From Rhypophila decipiens (lineage: Eukaryota > Ascomycota > Sordariomycetes > Sordariales > Naviculisporaceae): a stretch of 64,000 nt of DNA. Shown one piece after another: positions 1-13,500 of the stretch. The translations under genes were made by a program, and so were the position numbers. The notes beneath the pieces are model-generated. The model made no database searches, was not told where the DNA came from, and worked only from the letters and a program-made list of their open reading frames with translations. The stretch is taken from the NCBI GenBank assembly GCA_033297075.1, contig MU858053.1:1-64000 (forward strand). Reading direction: 5' to 3'. The number at the start of each line of letters is the position of its first letter. Position 1 is the first letter of the stretch.

Positions 1-872
1 CACGTCATGATTGGTCGCGCCCCTTCAGCACCCTCAGGCCTCTTTGATTGGTTGGCGGCCTTGTGTGGGGTAAACTGCGACCTGGGTCATGACACTGTGC
101 TGGTGCTCTCGATGATGATGAGAAAGAGGTTTCAGGACCAGGAGGCCACAGACGCAACCACTTTTTCAGCGCGGCTGTTGAGGAGCCTGTTAATCGGCGG
201 GATAACCGCCTGATCTTGCTGTCTTCTGCTGCTGCGGTGACGGACGATTGAGGAAGGGCATCTTTCGGTTTCTGCACGAGCTAGCAGGCCTCGAGAAATT
301 TTTCCTTATCGAGAAGGTGGTCTCGTGTCTGAAAGATCGAATAAGGCTCTCTAGTCGGCACCTGGGTATCCAGGCATTCCAGATCAATAGACGCCAGTCT
401 AGAGATGCGCCAAGGATGGCGAAGCGCAGCCGGTCGCAAAAGGGCCACAGGGGTTCTCTTATTGAACATGCGAGAACTTGCTGCTCTTCGCTCGCAAGTT
501 GGTCTAGAGCCTACTTGTCCAGCTCATGTCCGATTTGAACAACCGCTATCCAAGTTGGGAACCCATGCGACCAGAAACTGGGGTGATGCCGTGAAATCAA
601 AATTCTCGGGTTTTAAACTCAAGTCAGTGAAGTTGAAGGTCAAGACTAGGGCAGTCTTGATCTTGCACGTACAGTAGAGTGGGACAACAAGCCTCATTGC
701 TGATTGAATCGGGTCCGGTCTATATAATGAATTAATGATGGATGGCCAAAGCTTGCAAAGACCAAAAGACAGCTAGGGAAGCACGGGACGAGGGTATCTA
801 GTCAAGGCGCATGGACAAGAGTTTGAGTGCGATCTTTTCTCCTCTTTGATAGTTCCATGCCACCAACACAAT
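1..872. other. intergenic, no gene seen
   Basis: No open frame here resembles a protein family and no RNA gene is apparent. The right part lies downstream of the minus-strand FAD monooxygenase and probably includes its 3' UTR. The left edge may belong to a gene outside the window. Confidence 0.5.
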
Positions 873-2276
873 TCACTGTGAGCATTTGAGTTTCCGACAA
901 AGTAACTCAAATTTATCCACAGCATCTTGATTCTGCTTCACCAAATCAAAGTCATTCGTAAAAGCCGACGCCTCAGCAAAGAACCTTCGCAGCCTTTTCG
1001 GGTCCTGAACAAGCGGCGGCATCTTCTTGCTGCTCTTCCCACTCGGATGCCTCCAAAAACCCTGTTCCCATCCCTCCAACTCATCATCACCACAATGCGC
1101 ATATACCCTCCCAAACCTCCTCGCCATATCACCCACCTCCTGGCTCCGCTTGATTCTGACAGTCTCATACGCCAACAGCGCGGCCTGGATGTGATCAACC
1201 TGCGTCACGCGGCCGAATAAATGATCCAGCACGGCAGCGTCCTCGAGCGCTTGGGCCGCTCCGTTTCCTGCAAAGGGCAGAGAGGCATGTGCTGCGTCGC
1301 CAATCATGGCGATCTGTCGTTGTATGTAAAACGGGGCATGGTCGTGGTCGCCTACGCTCCATGTTGCTGTGTTGGGGGTTGACGGGGAGGCTATCATCTT
1401 GATTATGGGCTGGGCTATTGGGTGGTAGCTTTCGTAGAGAGATGGGTCGAGCTTCGGAGGAGTTTCCGTCAGGGCGGACATGACCGAGGTAAATGTGGGT
1501 GGCGACGAGGGTGTGGATACTCCCCGGACGGCTACGCCTGCGCTGAGCATGGTCCCTTTCTTGAGGGGGACAATGTTGACATGCCCGTTAGGCCCTGTCA
1601 TTATGCTGACGATGTTGGTGTATCGCGGGTCGATTCCATGCTTGGTGATGGCTTCTTGTGTTGGTATGAGGGTGCGGTAGACTTGCCAGCGATCATGGTT
1701 CTTGGGACGGGTAGCTGGGTGGCTTGGTCCGAGCAGGTAGGCGCGCACCTTGCTGTGGATGCCGTCTGCTCCGATGACACAGTCTGCCTCTGCGGTGGTG
1801 CCGTCGTGGAAGAGCAGCTGGATTTTGACTTTGCCAATGTCAGGGATTCTCTCCTGCATGTGCACTAGCTTCTTGCCAAATTTGATTCTGTCCTTTGGAA
1901 TTAACTGGACGAGACCGTGGAGGAGATCGGCCCTGCTGATGCTCTTTCGGCCTTTTGCGCGGCCCAGCTCGGCGACCAGCTCGCCGGCGTGAGGACCGTG
2001 TGCCAGAATCACTTCGGTGACCATCTCCACGTCGTCTTCGCCAATGTTGCTAGCATTGTCCCAGTAGGCTTTGAGGACCTCCGGGCCGATGAGGGACATG
2101 GCACCGATCGCATTCTTGTGAAGGGCCAGTCCCGCGCCGATGTCTTTGTATCCGGGTGCGCCTTCATAGACGCGTACCGAGAGGTGTGGCTTCTTGCAAA
2201 GTCCTGCTGCGAGTGCCAGTCCGGAGATGCCTCCGCCGACGATGACGATGTCTATCACAGGAGCTGTGGACCCCAT
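873..2276 (-). CDS. FAD-dependent monooxygenase, salicylate-hydroxylase type
   Basis: Intronless, 467 residues, the usual size for group A aromatic-ring flavoprotein monooxygenases. Visible motifs: the N-terminal dinucleotide-binding GxGxxG (GGGISG, residues 14-19), the mid-protein DG motif around D171-G172 (GADGIHS), and the GD motif around G326-D327 (IGDAAHASLPFAGNG) that contacts the FAD ribityl chain. Enzymes of this family use NAD(P)H and O2 to hydroxylate aromatic acids such as salicylate or related phenolics in the cytosol. The substrate here cannot be read from the sequence. There is no signal peptide. The ATG directly precedes the beta-strand of the FAD-binding fold, so the start is secure. 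No pathway partner lies adjacent, so a stand-alone role such as detoxification of plant or soil phenolics is an inference. A different aromatic substrate is equally possible. Confidence 0.9.
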   Translation of the reverse strand: MGSTAPVIDIVIVGGGISGLALAAGLCKKPHLSVRVYEGAPGYKDIGAGLALHKNAIGAMSLIGPEVLKAYWDNASNIGEDDVEMVTEVILAHGPHAGELVAELGRAKGRKSISRADLLHGLVQLIPKDRIKFGKKLVHMQERIPDIGKVKIQLLFHDGTTAEADCVIGADGIHSKVRAYLLGPSHPATRPKNHDRWQVYRTLIPTQEAITKHGIDPRYTNIVSIMTGPNGHVNIVPLKKGTMLSAGVAVRGVSTPSSPPTFTSVMSALTETPPKLDPSLYESYHPIAQPIIKMIASPSTPNTATWSVGDHDHAPFYIQRQIAMIGDAAHASLPFAGNGAAQALEDAAVLDHLFGRVTQVDHIQAALLAYETVRIKRSQEVGDMARRFGRVYAHCGDDELEGWEQGFWRHPSGKSSKKMPPLVQDPKRLRRFFAEASAFTNDFDLVKQNQDAVDKFELLCRKLKCSQ

Positions 2277-2950
2277 TTTGGGGTGGATTCGCTACACCTT
2301 CTGTAATATCCTGCTCTGGTGCTGCCCTGGTTGAGTCGTACTGGACGGGTATTGCGGGATTGTGCTTCCAGCGGCAAGGTAGGCACCCGGGACTGTCTTG
2401 AGGTGAGAAGGAAGCAAGGAAAAGAAAAGCACTTTGGTGTCGTAACTCTCAACGTTGTTGGTATCACATGCCACCGGTTACTCGCACATTCGTGCAAGTT
2501 AAAGTTGGTCAGTCTAGTTGACTCGTACAGATGACAAGTTACAAGGACTAGAGACCGGCTCCATTCCTCGCAAAAGTTAAAACTCGGTTTGGCCGACGGC
2601 AGTCCAAAGCTTCTCGACGAGGAAGCTGGTTTGGGCCGGCTTGTTGCACGTCCTTGTCATCCGTAATCTGGATGGCTCACTACCTTTCAAACAAGATGAC
2701 AGGTTTCTTTGAATCCCAATGATGTGTTTCTTCATGATGCTCTCCGGAAATTCTACCCTTTCTTGAGGGGTATCCATGAAGACCCTTTCGCCGTTCAAAA
2801 GACGACTTGGTTGCTCTGATGAAGGAATCTGCCGAGTGACTTGTCCAGTTGAAAACGACAAATACATGAAAAGTCATGATATCTTCTCCCAGTGAGCTCC
2901 AAGTCAACCATATCCAAGCGACTTCACGACTTGTGAGCAATTGCTTTCCA
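2277..2950. other. intergenic, no gene seen
   Basis: Holds the promoter side of the FAD monooxygenase and the 3' side of the next minus-strand gene. Short open frames in several directions show no coding character. Confidence 0.5.
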
Positions 2951-3958
2951 TCACCCCCGAATCTTGACCGTCACAACAATCCCAAACCCCGACAAACTCT
3001 CATATATACCAAAGTCATTCACCACTCTAAAGACCACCTCCTCCACACGTACCGTCATACTAGCCTGCTCCGTCTCGCCGGGACTCAGCATCGGACTATT
3101 TACACTCTTGGGAACCGCCTGCTGCTTCTTTCTCCCCCACCTACTCCAACCCGAGCTAGACGAGCTGGTGGCCGCCCCAGGCGAGACAGGAGCTGGAGAT
3201 CCACCACCCGCCACAACAGCTTGAATGTGCCTTCTGTCAAGGTTAGGTTCCGGCCCAAGATAGCGCGCCAGCCGATGGGCCATGGCCTCGTCGCGGAAGA
3301 ACCACGGATTCTCCTTTGTCGCGCCCTCTCCTGCCTCTGTATCGAACCGCCCCCATTCATCAAACCCAGATTCATCTCGCTCGTCCTCGTCAGAATCATC
3401 AAACACCCCGTCACCGTTATCAGCCCTACTGTTGTCCCTCATCCCCTTCTCAGAAGGATACCCATTCCCGTACTTCTCACCACCCTTTTTATCCCCCGAA
3501 TCATCCTTCTTAAGTCTAGGGAACTCAACCCTAACAACCCTGACAACCTCCCCCTCCCTCCTCCGCTCAGCAGCACCACTCATCTTCGCCCCCTTTGGCA
3601 CCATCGTGCCGGGAACAAGCGTCAGCTCAGCACGTGTCGGAATCCGCGCCAAAGACCCAAGATCAACCATGAACTTCTCGACATGCGGCGCAAGCAAGGC
3701 AATGATTTCGGCATCTTGCGCTGCCTGCTCTGTCACTCTGGCCTCTTGGTTCGCGCGCATTCGCATGGGCAGGTTATGCAGATGTGTCGTGAGCGGGGAG
3801 GTGATGGAGGAGGATGGTGGGAGGACCAATTCATTGTTGCCCCTACTAATGGACGAGGACGACGGAGAAAGAGTATAGGTTGGGCTTGGAGAGATGGACT
3901 CAAAGTACGACGGCGGTACTTCGCCGTCTTCGACGGTGTAGTAAATGTCGGAGGACAT
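2951..3958 (-). CDS. conserved fungal protein of unknown function (335 aa)
   Basis: Intronless. I chose the ATG at 3958 (MSSDIYY...), because the upstream ATG in the same frame would add 37 basic, low-complexity residues. The N-terminal 60 residues are Ser/Pro-rich. A more ordered segment follows (about 70-130) with a predicted helix. Then comes a highly charged acidic stretch, a segment rich in W, F and R (PWFFRDEAMAHRLARYLGP, about 240-258), a Ser-rich linker, and a C-terminal block with alternating hydrophobic residues that looks like beta-strands (VRVEEVVFRVVNDFG). I believe homologues occur in other Sordariomycetes as uncharacterised proteins, but I cannot name a domain. No signal peptide or membrane segment is visible. 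The charged composition suggests a cytosolic or nuclear protein. Confidence 0.75.
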   Translation of the reverse strand: MSSDIYYTVEDGEVPPSYFESISPSPTYTLSPSSSSISRGNNELVLPPSSSITSPLTTHLHNLPMRMRANQEARVTEQAAQDAEIIALLAPHVEKFMVDLGSLARIPTRAELTLVPGTMVPKGAKMSGAAERRREGEVVRVVRVEFPRLKKDDSGDKKGGEKYGNGYPSEKGMRDNSRADNGDGVFDDSDEDERDESGFDEWGRFDTEAGEGATKENPWFFRDEAMAHRLARYLGPEPNLDRRHIQAVVAGGGSPAPVSPGAATSSSSSGWSRWGRKKQQAVPKSVNSPMLSPGETEQASMTVRVEEVVFRVVNDFGIYESLSGFGIVVTVKIRG

Positions 3959-5004
3959 GTTTTCTTCGCTTTGTCGCGCTCGCGGCCGGTGAATTGGTAT
4001 AGCGTAGACTCGAGTCGAGTGCGCTTCACAAGACAAGTATGTATAAAGTCCAGACGGTAATACTGCCAACAGAGATGTTGCTTTTTAGAGCAAGTTCAAA
4101 AGTGTAAGTAAACCAGATCGAGCGGAGAAGCGAAATTCCCAAGTGACAGGTGACCAACGTTCTCGGTTTGAAGTTTATCGAGGATTCCCGGTCGCCACCA
4201 CGTGAAAGAGCAAGTAGTCAAACAATACAATAACAGCCCGGCAGGAGTCTGATGATTGCTTTCCGGTGCTGTCAGATGATAGATACATCGGCATGGCAGC
4301 CCCGGGTCCCACTTGGAGTTTGTCGCCCAGGCCGCCGTGGGCTGTGTGGGGGCTGAGGAGGGTCACAAAGCCAACCGAAGCCAAGGTGCCTCGCGGGGTT
4401 GAATGCAGTGTTGATGACTCTTCTGAACTGATCCCCGGCCCAAAGGGGCGCGATTTGAAGGCACAGGTAATTAATTCTCCCTGGTCTGGTCTCAAGTAGC
4501 TCATTGTTATCCCAACTCACGATGGGGATTCTTCTGGTTTGCCTTGGTCGGGGCAAAGACTGCCCGAGATATCCCCACATCATGATTGACCGAGTTCAAT
4601 CTTACAGTATCCGTATACTGTACGATACCCAGAGGTACCTTGAGTGCAGAACCAGTCTGTTGGGACGAATGGGTCAAGCTTGTTTGCTATACTCAAGACG
4701 GAACGTATCATCACTTTCTTGGGCGTTTTGTGACGAGACAAAAGAGACTTAATTACCACTGTAATGGATTAACACTACTTTACAAACTCAAAACCAGACC
4801 ACTGCGAGTACTGTTGCCCTTGAACAAGCATGCAAACTCCCTGCTTAACGGCTAGCCGAACGGAGAGACTGAATAACAATGGAGAGGGGAACGCCAAAAA
4901 GAGCCCCGGAAAGTACCTAAAGTGCCTCTGACTAGATAGACCGCTGCTCATCCAACACGGCTCAAGAAACCCACGCCGTTTGCACTGCAAAACCCCTGCC
5001 CGCT
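3959..5004. other. intergenic, no gene seen
   Basis: Promoter side of the 335-aa gene plus the 3' flank of the PEP4 gene. Open frames near 4175-4583 occur on both strands without recognisable product or splice logic. Confidence 0.5.
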
Positions 5005-6319
<1,315 letters not shown>

Positions 6320-8742
6320 GATGGCGGCTGGTTGATGGAGTACTGGGAGAAGAATGTATAAGTCGTGATCTTGGTGATGATGCTCGAGAGATGGATGCGA
6401 TGGAGAGTGTGGTTTGAAGCAGAAAGGTGATGAATTGGATTGATGCAAGCAGAGAGGTGGGAAGTCAAATCATGGGCGACGGAGAGCTGGTGGTGCCTGG
6501 ACCCGCTTGCGCCGCCAAATGACGTTTCAGGCAATAACTTGGTCACACTGGCTCGCGTTGGGTTGCACCTGGACAAGAAGTTGGGGTAACCACAAGAAAT
6601 ATGCTCAATTGGGCGGGGATTTGCAGAACATCCTTCCATTTTCTGTCACTACCCCTGCCTGAACAGGTTGATGGAGTTACGCGGCCAACGCGCACGGTCC
6701 AGTTTCGGAGACGGAAGCGACGGAGCTGACCACTGATGTGGCGACTTGAGGGGTTGGGCCAATCAGAGCATTATCTTTCACGCGGGGAAGGTTTGCAGAC
6801 GATGTCCACGTTTGCTCGCTCTTGCGGAGCGCCGGAGTCGCATCTCACTGCCAGCACAACCACAACAAACAGATCAGCAGAAAGCGGCACTCCGTACAGT
6901 CCGCTATCATTGACAAAAAGAAGGAAGGTATTCTCAACTTTTACCAACGTTTTTAGCTGATCAGAGTTCCCTTTGGTTGAGGCATCGTTCAGTCCGGATG
7001 GATGAGCACCTTCCATACGACGAAAGCTGTCCAGGTCCTGCACTGCACCCTCCCGGCTGTCACTGCCAGAAGCCGGAATCGCAATGCCTTCCAGACACGG
7101 ATCTTCCTTGTTGATAACGGATAAGGACTTCCTTTTCAACAAGTAGTCATGCGTCGACAGTTCGATGGCCTAGATTTGTTTACCAACGGCAAGGTCCAGC
7201 AATCATGACTCACCTGCCAATCGTTCGTCCCAGAAACGGTTCGCACGACAACGCTCAAGTCCAGCTACCCCGAGCTCCAAGATTGATCCGGCCATATCAT
7301 TCATTTTTCAGCTTCTGTCGCCTTCAAAGATGGCAGTAACAAGCGCTGGACCGTTGATATCGCAGTACATCATGGATGTAGGTGTGTACGGGTGCCCATG
7401 CTGTGTTTTCCAGTTTGGTCTTGCACCCATCTTTCTCAATGTTCTGAGGAAATCCTCGATGGGAGATCTTGATTTACTTGGAAAGATATATCCCTTCATC
7501 ACGAGACTGTACCTCGAATGCTTAACAAGTGTATGATTGGTACTGTACGGTATTTTACACATACAACTGCGCGGGTGATGACGCCTGATGCAAACAGCCA
7601 GGTACCGATTTCCTTCCTCTCTACGCCTTTCAACTCTTGCCCAAAATTTGATGCACCTTTTCACGTGTCATCATTCAAGGCAGGAAGGCAAAGTCATTCT
7701 CGCAAAGAGGCCCAGAGGGATGAGTGATGAGTCTTGCTGTCAACCAGATCCGGAGAAACAACAACCTAAATGGCCATCAAGGTGCTCTCCAGACTGACGC
7801 CACTGTCGTCTGTGGGGGAAGCTTGGAGGGAGCCATCGACGCTGGAAGGGGTTAGCGCTTCCAGAAGCCTTCCATTCCTGTCAGATCACCACATGACCTG
7901 ACGGGACTGCCCGCAGTGCCCGGCCTCAGTGGGGCCAAGAGTAAGACGGAGGAACACACACCACCATCGGTGCTGCAAATGCCGTCGTTGCCGTCTCTGC
8001 TCCTGACCGAGTGCTGGAATTTGACACCGGCGACGACCCCCAAGTGACTTTCACAGAGCCTTTCGTGCCCTACAAGGGAAGGCCGTGCCTGTCGACTTCG
8101 CGAAATATTTGGTGGCCAAGCCCCCAAATACGGGTTGTTGTTGCCTCAGGGCGGGCTCAGCCACTGCCAATCTCATTGTCACGACCAGCACGTGTTCACC
8201 CGATCAGACAAACAAGTATGACTGTCTGCCACTCAGTACGCCCAACCTTGGTTTTACAACTCAGCCTTGGCAGGGAGTGGAATCAACAATGAAGCTCGAC
8301 TGGCCTATGGGCAGTGCATAGACAAATACAAGGGTGTAACCAAAGGACGGTCTTCGTTTTGGGAAAGCTCTTCAGAGGCGAAGGCGGCTATGGGTCGACT
8401 ATGGCCAATATTGGACCTGGGCAACTGCAATGGGCGCATCAGAAGAGGTCGATGAGATGCGGGGGGATGAAACCCAACGCTGCCCGTTCCCATGTGTGTG
8501 ATTTCAAGTTGGGCCTAGTTTCTAAAGAACAATGCAAGAAGAAGGTCTACTTAAACAGCAAACGGCGCCCCCGGTTGGTGACTTTTACATTGATCTATCA
8601 TCACTCTCCCCATTGCATAACGGCGGAACCTTAGACTGGTCACGCTTATTCCACGAGGACCACGCCCACGTTTTCATTCTCATCTTACTCCACAGCTTCG
8701 TCGCGCTCCCCGGGACAGCATTGGTCTACCAGGTTAGCATAT
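6320..8742. other. 2.4-kb intergenic region, no gene seen
   Basis: Between the divergent pep4 (-) and flotillin (+) genes, so both promoters lie here. Several short open frames (for example 7308-7664 minus and 8314-8634 plus) have no family resemblance, no signal peptide and no convincing splice partners. No tRNA-like A/B box pair seen. Confidence 0.45.
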
Positions 8743-8750
8743 TATATATA
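8743..8750 (+). promoter_or_regulatory. candidate TATA box for the flotillin gene
   Basis: The run TATATATA lies about 145 bp upstream of the flotillin ATG. It is followed by a CA-rich leader that includes a CAC trinucleotide run just before the start codon, a common arrangement in fungal 5' leaders. Prediction from position and composition only. Confidence 0.35.
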
Positions 8751-8894
8751 TCACACATTTCACCCCGGGCCGTTGTCTGTTTCTGTCACCTCATCACTTG
8801 TTCTCAAACACTCAAGAGTACCTCTCACCTTGCCTGACATCAAGCTCACCACCACCCATCATCTCCCACCACCACCACCACCCCCAACCTCAAA

Positions 8895-10523
8895 ATGGCC
8901 TCCTACAAGATCGCCGCCCCCGACGAGTACCTCGCCGTAACCGGCATGGGGGTGAAATCCGTCAAAATCACCAAAGCAGCCTGGATCTGGCCCTTCCAGC
9001 GCTGCGTGCGCTTCAGCGTCCAGCCGCGCGACTACGCAATGAACCTGCAAGCCATGACAAAGGAAAAGCTCCAGTTCATGCTGCCCGTCGTCTTCACCGT
9101 AGGCCCGTACGTCAAGACGCGCACCGACGCACCCACCTCGTCGGCGGGGACCGATGCCCCCGCAGAAGAGACAGAGGACGTCCGCCTCCATCCTGACGAT
9201 GCGCTGACGCGGTTTGCCATGCTCTTGGCCAACACGGGGGGTTCGAGGAAGGAGGAGCGGGATCCTCATTTCTTGGAGAATATCGTCAAGGGCATCATCG
9301 AGGGCGAGACGCGCGTGCTGGTGTCGAGCATGACGATGGAGGAGATTTTTACCGAGCGGGAGGTGTTCAAGAAGAGGATTTTTCGGAATATCCAGGGGGA
9401 GCTGAGCCAGTTTGGCTTGTTTGTGTACAACTCCAACGTCAAGGAGCTAAGGGATGCTCCCGACTCGAATTACTTTGACTCGCTGAGCCGCAAGGCGCAC
9501 GAGGGCGCGAGCAACCAGGCCAGGATCGACGTTGCGGAGGCGCAGCTGAAGGGTAACGTGGGCGAGGCGAAGCGCAAGGGCGAGCAGGACCGCGAGCTGG
9601 CCAAGATCAATGCCGAGACTGCCGTGCAAAAGACGCTGCGGGACTCTGAGCGGGCCACGGCCGAGGCGGAGCTCGCCGAGTGCAAGCTCATGCTGAACAA
9701 AAAGGTTGAGATTGCGAGGATCACGGCCCAGCGCGAGGCGGAGGAGCAGGACGAGAAGCTGAAGAAGACGGTCGAGATCGAGAGGGCTGCTGCCGAGATT
9801 GAGAGGTTGAGGGCGAGCGATGTCGTCAAGGCGACTATTGCGAGGGAGGCCAAGGAGCAGGCTGCCGATGCCAAGGCGTATGAGATCGAGGCGAATGCCA
9901 GGGCCGAGTTTGAGAAGGCCAAGCAGATGGCCGATGCTGCTGCGTACCGGACTGAGATGGACGCCAAGGCCGATCTGGAGAAGCAGAAGCAGAGCACGGA
10001 TGCTAGCGCGTACAAGATCAAGGTCGAGACTGACGCGAGTGCGTACAAGGTGCAGCAGGACGCCGAGGCCTGGGCTGCGGCTGCCATCAAGAATGCCGAG
10101 GCCAACTTGCAGAAGAAGATCAAGGAGGCCGAGGGTTTGACGGCCATGGCTAACGCGTACGGGGCCATGTGCCAGGCTTTGGGGGGGCCGCAGAACTTCT
10201 TGCAGCTCAAGTTGATCGAGACGGGCACGTATGTCGAGCTCGCCAAGGCCAATGCCAGCGCTATCAAGGGGCTCAACCCCAAGATTAGTGTCTGGAACAC
10301 GGGCGCCGAGGCTGGGACTGACGGTGCTGCTGCTTCCGGTGGTGCTGGTGCTGGCCAGAGCAGCACGGCAACGCTCCGGAATATCTACCAGATGCTGCCC
10401 CCTCTTATGAGCACCCTCAACGAGCAGACCGGTCTTACCCTCCCCGAGTGGCAGTTTGGACGCATGGCCACCGAGCTGGACGATAGCGAGCAGAACGGCA
10501 AGCTTGTGAATGGCAGCAAGTAG
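8895..10523 (+). CDS. flotillin-like SPFH/PHB-domain protein
   Basis: Intronless, 542 residues. The N-terminus begins at once with the conserved flotillin segment (YKIAAPDEYLAVTG, then a hydrophobic KAAWIWPFQ stretch), leading into a PHB/SPFH domain to about residue 190. Residues about 195-420 form a very long Ala/Glu/Lys coiled coil in which the EA-rich repeats typical of flotillins recur (AEA, AKADLEKQKQ, ADASAYK). The C-terminus has a short Gly/Ala/Ser-rich linker and a polar tail. Flotillins are acylated scaffold proteins of ordered membrane domains. In filamentous fungi they are associated with eisosome- or septum-related plasma-membrane patches. No transmembrane helix is required. The start is fixed by the conserved N-terminus and lies after a CAC/CAA-rich leader. 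High GC in the coiled-coil part makes the antisense strand open too, but that is a shadow. Confidence 0.93.
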   Translation: MASYKIAAPDEYLAVTGMGVKSVKITKAAWIWPFQRCVRFSVQPRDYAMNLQAMTKEKLQFMLPVVFTVGPYVKTRTDAPTSSAGTDAPAEETEDVRLHPDDALTRFAMLLANTGGSRKEERDPHFLENIVKGIIEGETRVLVSSMTMEEIFTEREVFKKRIFRNIQGELSQFGLFVYNSNVKELRDAPDSNYFDSLSRKAHEGASNQARIDVAEAQLKGNVGEAKRKGEQDRELAKINAETAVQKTLRDSERATAEAELAECKLMLNKKVEIARITAQREAEEQDEKLKKTVEIERAAAEIERLRASDVVKATIAREAKEQAADAKAYEIEANARAEFEKAKQMADAAAYRTEMDAKADLEKQKQSTDASAYKIKVETDASAYKVQQDAEAWAAAAIKNAEANLQKKIKEAEGLTAMANAYGAMCQALGGPQNFLQLKLIETGTYVELAKANASAIKGLNPKISVWNTGAEAGTDGAAASGGAGAGQSSTATLRNIYQMLPPLMSTLNEQTGLTLPEWQFGRMATELDDSEQNGKLVNGSK

Positions 10524-13500
10524 GCGGTTCTTTCATCTTTGCCTTGCATTTATATGTCATCTTGGGCTTTTTTGGATCTGGAAGTCAACTTTCCATCCAC
10601 ACGGTCGTTTGGAGTTGGTGGGATAACATATGTACTTACTTGGCTTGGGATTTCTTTTGTCCCATCATCACCATGATACCATTTCCAACCATAATACCCC
10701 GCCCTTTGGCTTTTGTCTCTGTTTGGGATATTGGACTCGAGGGATCTTGGTGTTGGGATCATTTCCTTTGTTCTACATTGCATATCTCCTATCTCTCTAT
10801 CATCTAGTTTCAGACTTTAGTAGACCAATATAACGTCGAGATAATCATCCAAAGCTTTACCTGAATCATTGCCTGCAGATATGGGTTGGGTGTATGGTAA
10901 TGCTCCCAGAGTGCATGGTTGACAGCTTACGAAAGCTTACGAAAGCTTACTTACCAGACTAGACCATTTGTAAAGTCTTAGTAGTGACCCAGTCACCGGA
11001 AATACAGGTCAAATGACGCCTGTTCAATCCTTGCCAAGTTGTCTATTCTTAAGTAAATCAGTGCGCAGAATCTAAGGATGTTTCAGGATTCCTCACATAT
11101 CTCGATCAAAATTACGGTCATCACCTTTGCCTAGAGTCTCTCGTGATTAAGACCCATCACTTGGAACTCGGACAAGCGTTAAGGATTAGCGGTAATGACA
11201 AACTGAAGCCAGCCGAGCAGCCCAAACCGACAGCAAGTATCCAAGCCCTCATACACGTACGTTTATAATCTAAGGATGCTTCATGAGACGAGAATAGAGA
11301 ATGAGGAACGCGAAACGCGAGAGCCGAGTGCAATGTTCCATACGGTACCCGACCCTACCTAAGGTACCCAATCGCTGCAGTGGATATGAAATATCCTCGA
11401 CTATTCTCTTTACCCGGGCAAGCCACAATATGAAGGGGCATAGACCTGCCCGACAACAAAAGGACAAATCCCTTCTCAAGAACCGAAACGAAAGCCGAGA
11501 CGACCGGTCCCGTGTCGTCGTGTTACCCATCGTCGGAGGTTTTCAACATCAAGCCGTTACCAGTCCCATGTCCTTGTTTCTGTGTTTGCTGACTTTTGTT
11601 CCGGTGCTCGAACAGAGAATCTCTAGAGTCCGCACGGGCAGGGACAGGGGGCATGGGTGGTTAATATCAGCTGCGTTGCTTCTTGGGTTGTCGTCGGTCG
11701 TCGGGTACGGCTGGATAGTAATGTGATTACTCAGTACTCACTCACCCCTGGTTTAATGTAAATGTGAGCCTCCTCCTCCCAGTTCAGAGCTTCTAATTAA
11801 TCACTCCACAGCCAGTGGACATGCGTCATGCCCGTTAGGCGAGCTTTATCAATTTATCAATTACCGGAGACGAGATTATGGCATGTACAGTATTCCTTAG
11901 GTAATTGCATGTCCTGTCTACCTGCCCGGGGGGGTATGTGGGGCTATGAGAAGATACAGATCAATGTCGTCTTTGATCTCAACCAAGTCAAGACGTTATG
12001 TCATATAGGCTGTCAGCGTTTCCGTTTCAAAGGAGACATCAACTTGGGACCTATCTGAGGTATAACAGTTTCGCTGCCCTGACTTCGGGCCAAACTCAAA
12101 CTCTGTCGGTCCCGGGAATGAGATTTGGAATCTCGGCAAAGCATCAAATGGATATTAACTTTTAAAACGCAACCTCCCTAGGTTATGTCTTTTCATGCGC
12201 GGATACTACCTACCGGGTTCCTTGGTCATGTTCAGCTGAAGTGCAGTGAGTGCACCGGATATTAACGGACCCCCAAAGTCCCAAGCAATCTATTCTACCC
12301 GGCCGGGGCAACATGATTATCTGTGGGTATATCTGTAATATATCAGTCTCGGCATTTATTCTACTCGCTTGCTTGCTCTCGCTTCTCGCTTCTCGCTCTT
12401 TGGGTTCCAGTTCCAGCCGTCAGAATTGCACAACGAAATGAGTTGGCTTCAGGGCTACGACTGCAGTGGACTGGACCTTCAAGTTGTTGGTGATTAACCA
12501 CTTGGTGCGAGCACATCAAAGAGACGAAACCAATATTACCAAGACCGCCAAAACATCTCATATCACTAATCACACACCCAACGGTTTACCAGTCTGCTTG
12601 GTTACAACTTACTAAGTTGGATTTACTCTACACAGTTCTAGTCGGATAGAAAGACGTACAGAACTACAGATAGATACCAGGGATAACTGAGACTGGGATT
12701 CCGGACTAAAGTGATAACATTTATTTGGTGGGCTGAGAGACTCTCCCGTCTGTCCCGGGACTGGAGGAGTGTTCGTTCCGTCGCACCGGGACGTGCAGCT
12801 TCGGCTCCTCTTTAGCCATATACGTACTCAGTGCTCTATGAATGAAAGATGGAATCACAGATTCTCAACTTCATACATCGATAGCAGGTTGCGAAACGGG
12901 GAGAAGATGTGCTGAAACTCTTGCATCACTTCTAGGTAATTACATACACGGCTTGTTCGGTGACGACGGATATGCTCTGTAATTTGATGGTTTCCATCAA
13001 CTGGTAAGATAAAACTGCCTGACCTTTCTCTTGGGGTGAATGATTGCACAGGTTCCCTGAATCATACATGTATGGGGTTACGTCCTCGTATTTCTCGTGG
13101 GCTCGTGACCTTCTCGTAACTACCTAGTCCCTCTAGTCTTTGATCCCAACTTCAAATACCCAATTAACTACACGTGCCTCCTGGTGGTTAGGTAGACTTT
13201 AAACCAAAGATGGTTGCCCACCAGAGACTTTGTGCGAAAGTGCAGTGATTGTGATGAGAATATTAGAAGGTAGTCACCCAAGTCAGTAGCCACCAATCAA
13301 GAATATGCTAGTGACATACTAATTATTGAAGCAACCACCACATGCACAAGGTCACCAACAACCCAATCACAAGGTTTCCCAAAAGTCCAAAGTTCAATAG
13401 TCTACAAGGTGCATGTGTTGGACAAAAGAGCCCCCCTTGATCATTTATGCGGGGAGATCCGAGCCAAGGTCCGGACATGGAGGGACAGGGGACAGGTCCA

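Noticed and set aside
9470..10366. 298-codon open frame antisense to the flotillin gene
   Set aside because: It mirrors the GC-rich Ala/Glu coiled-coil repeats of flotillin; the translation is an Ala/Ser/Leu pseudo-pattern with no independent support.
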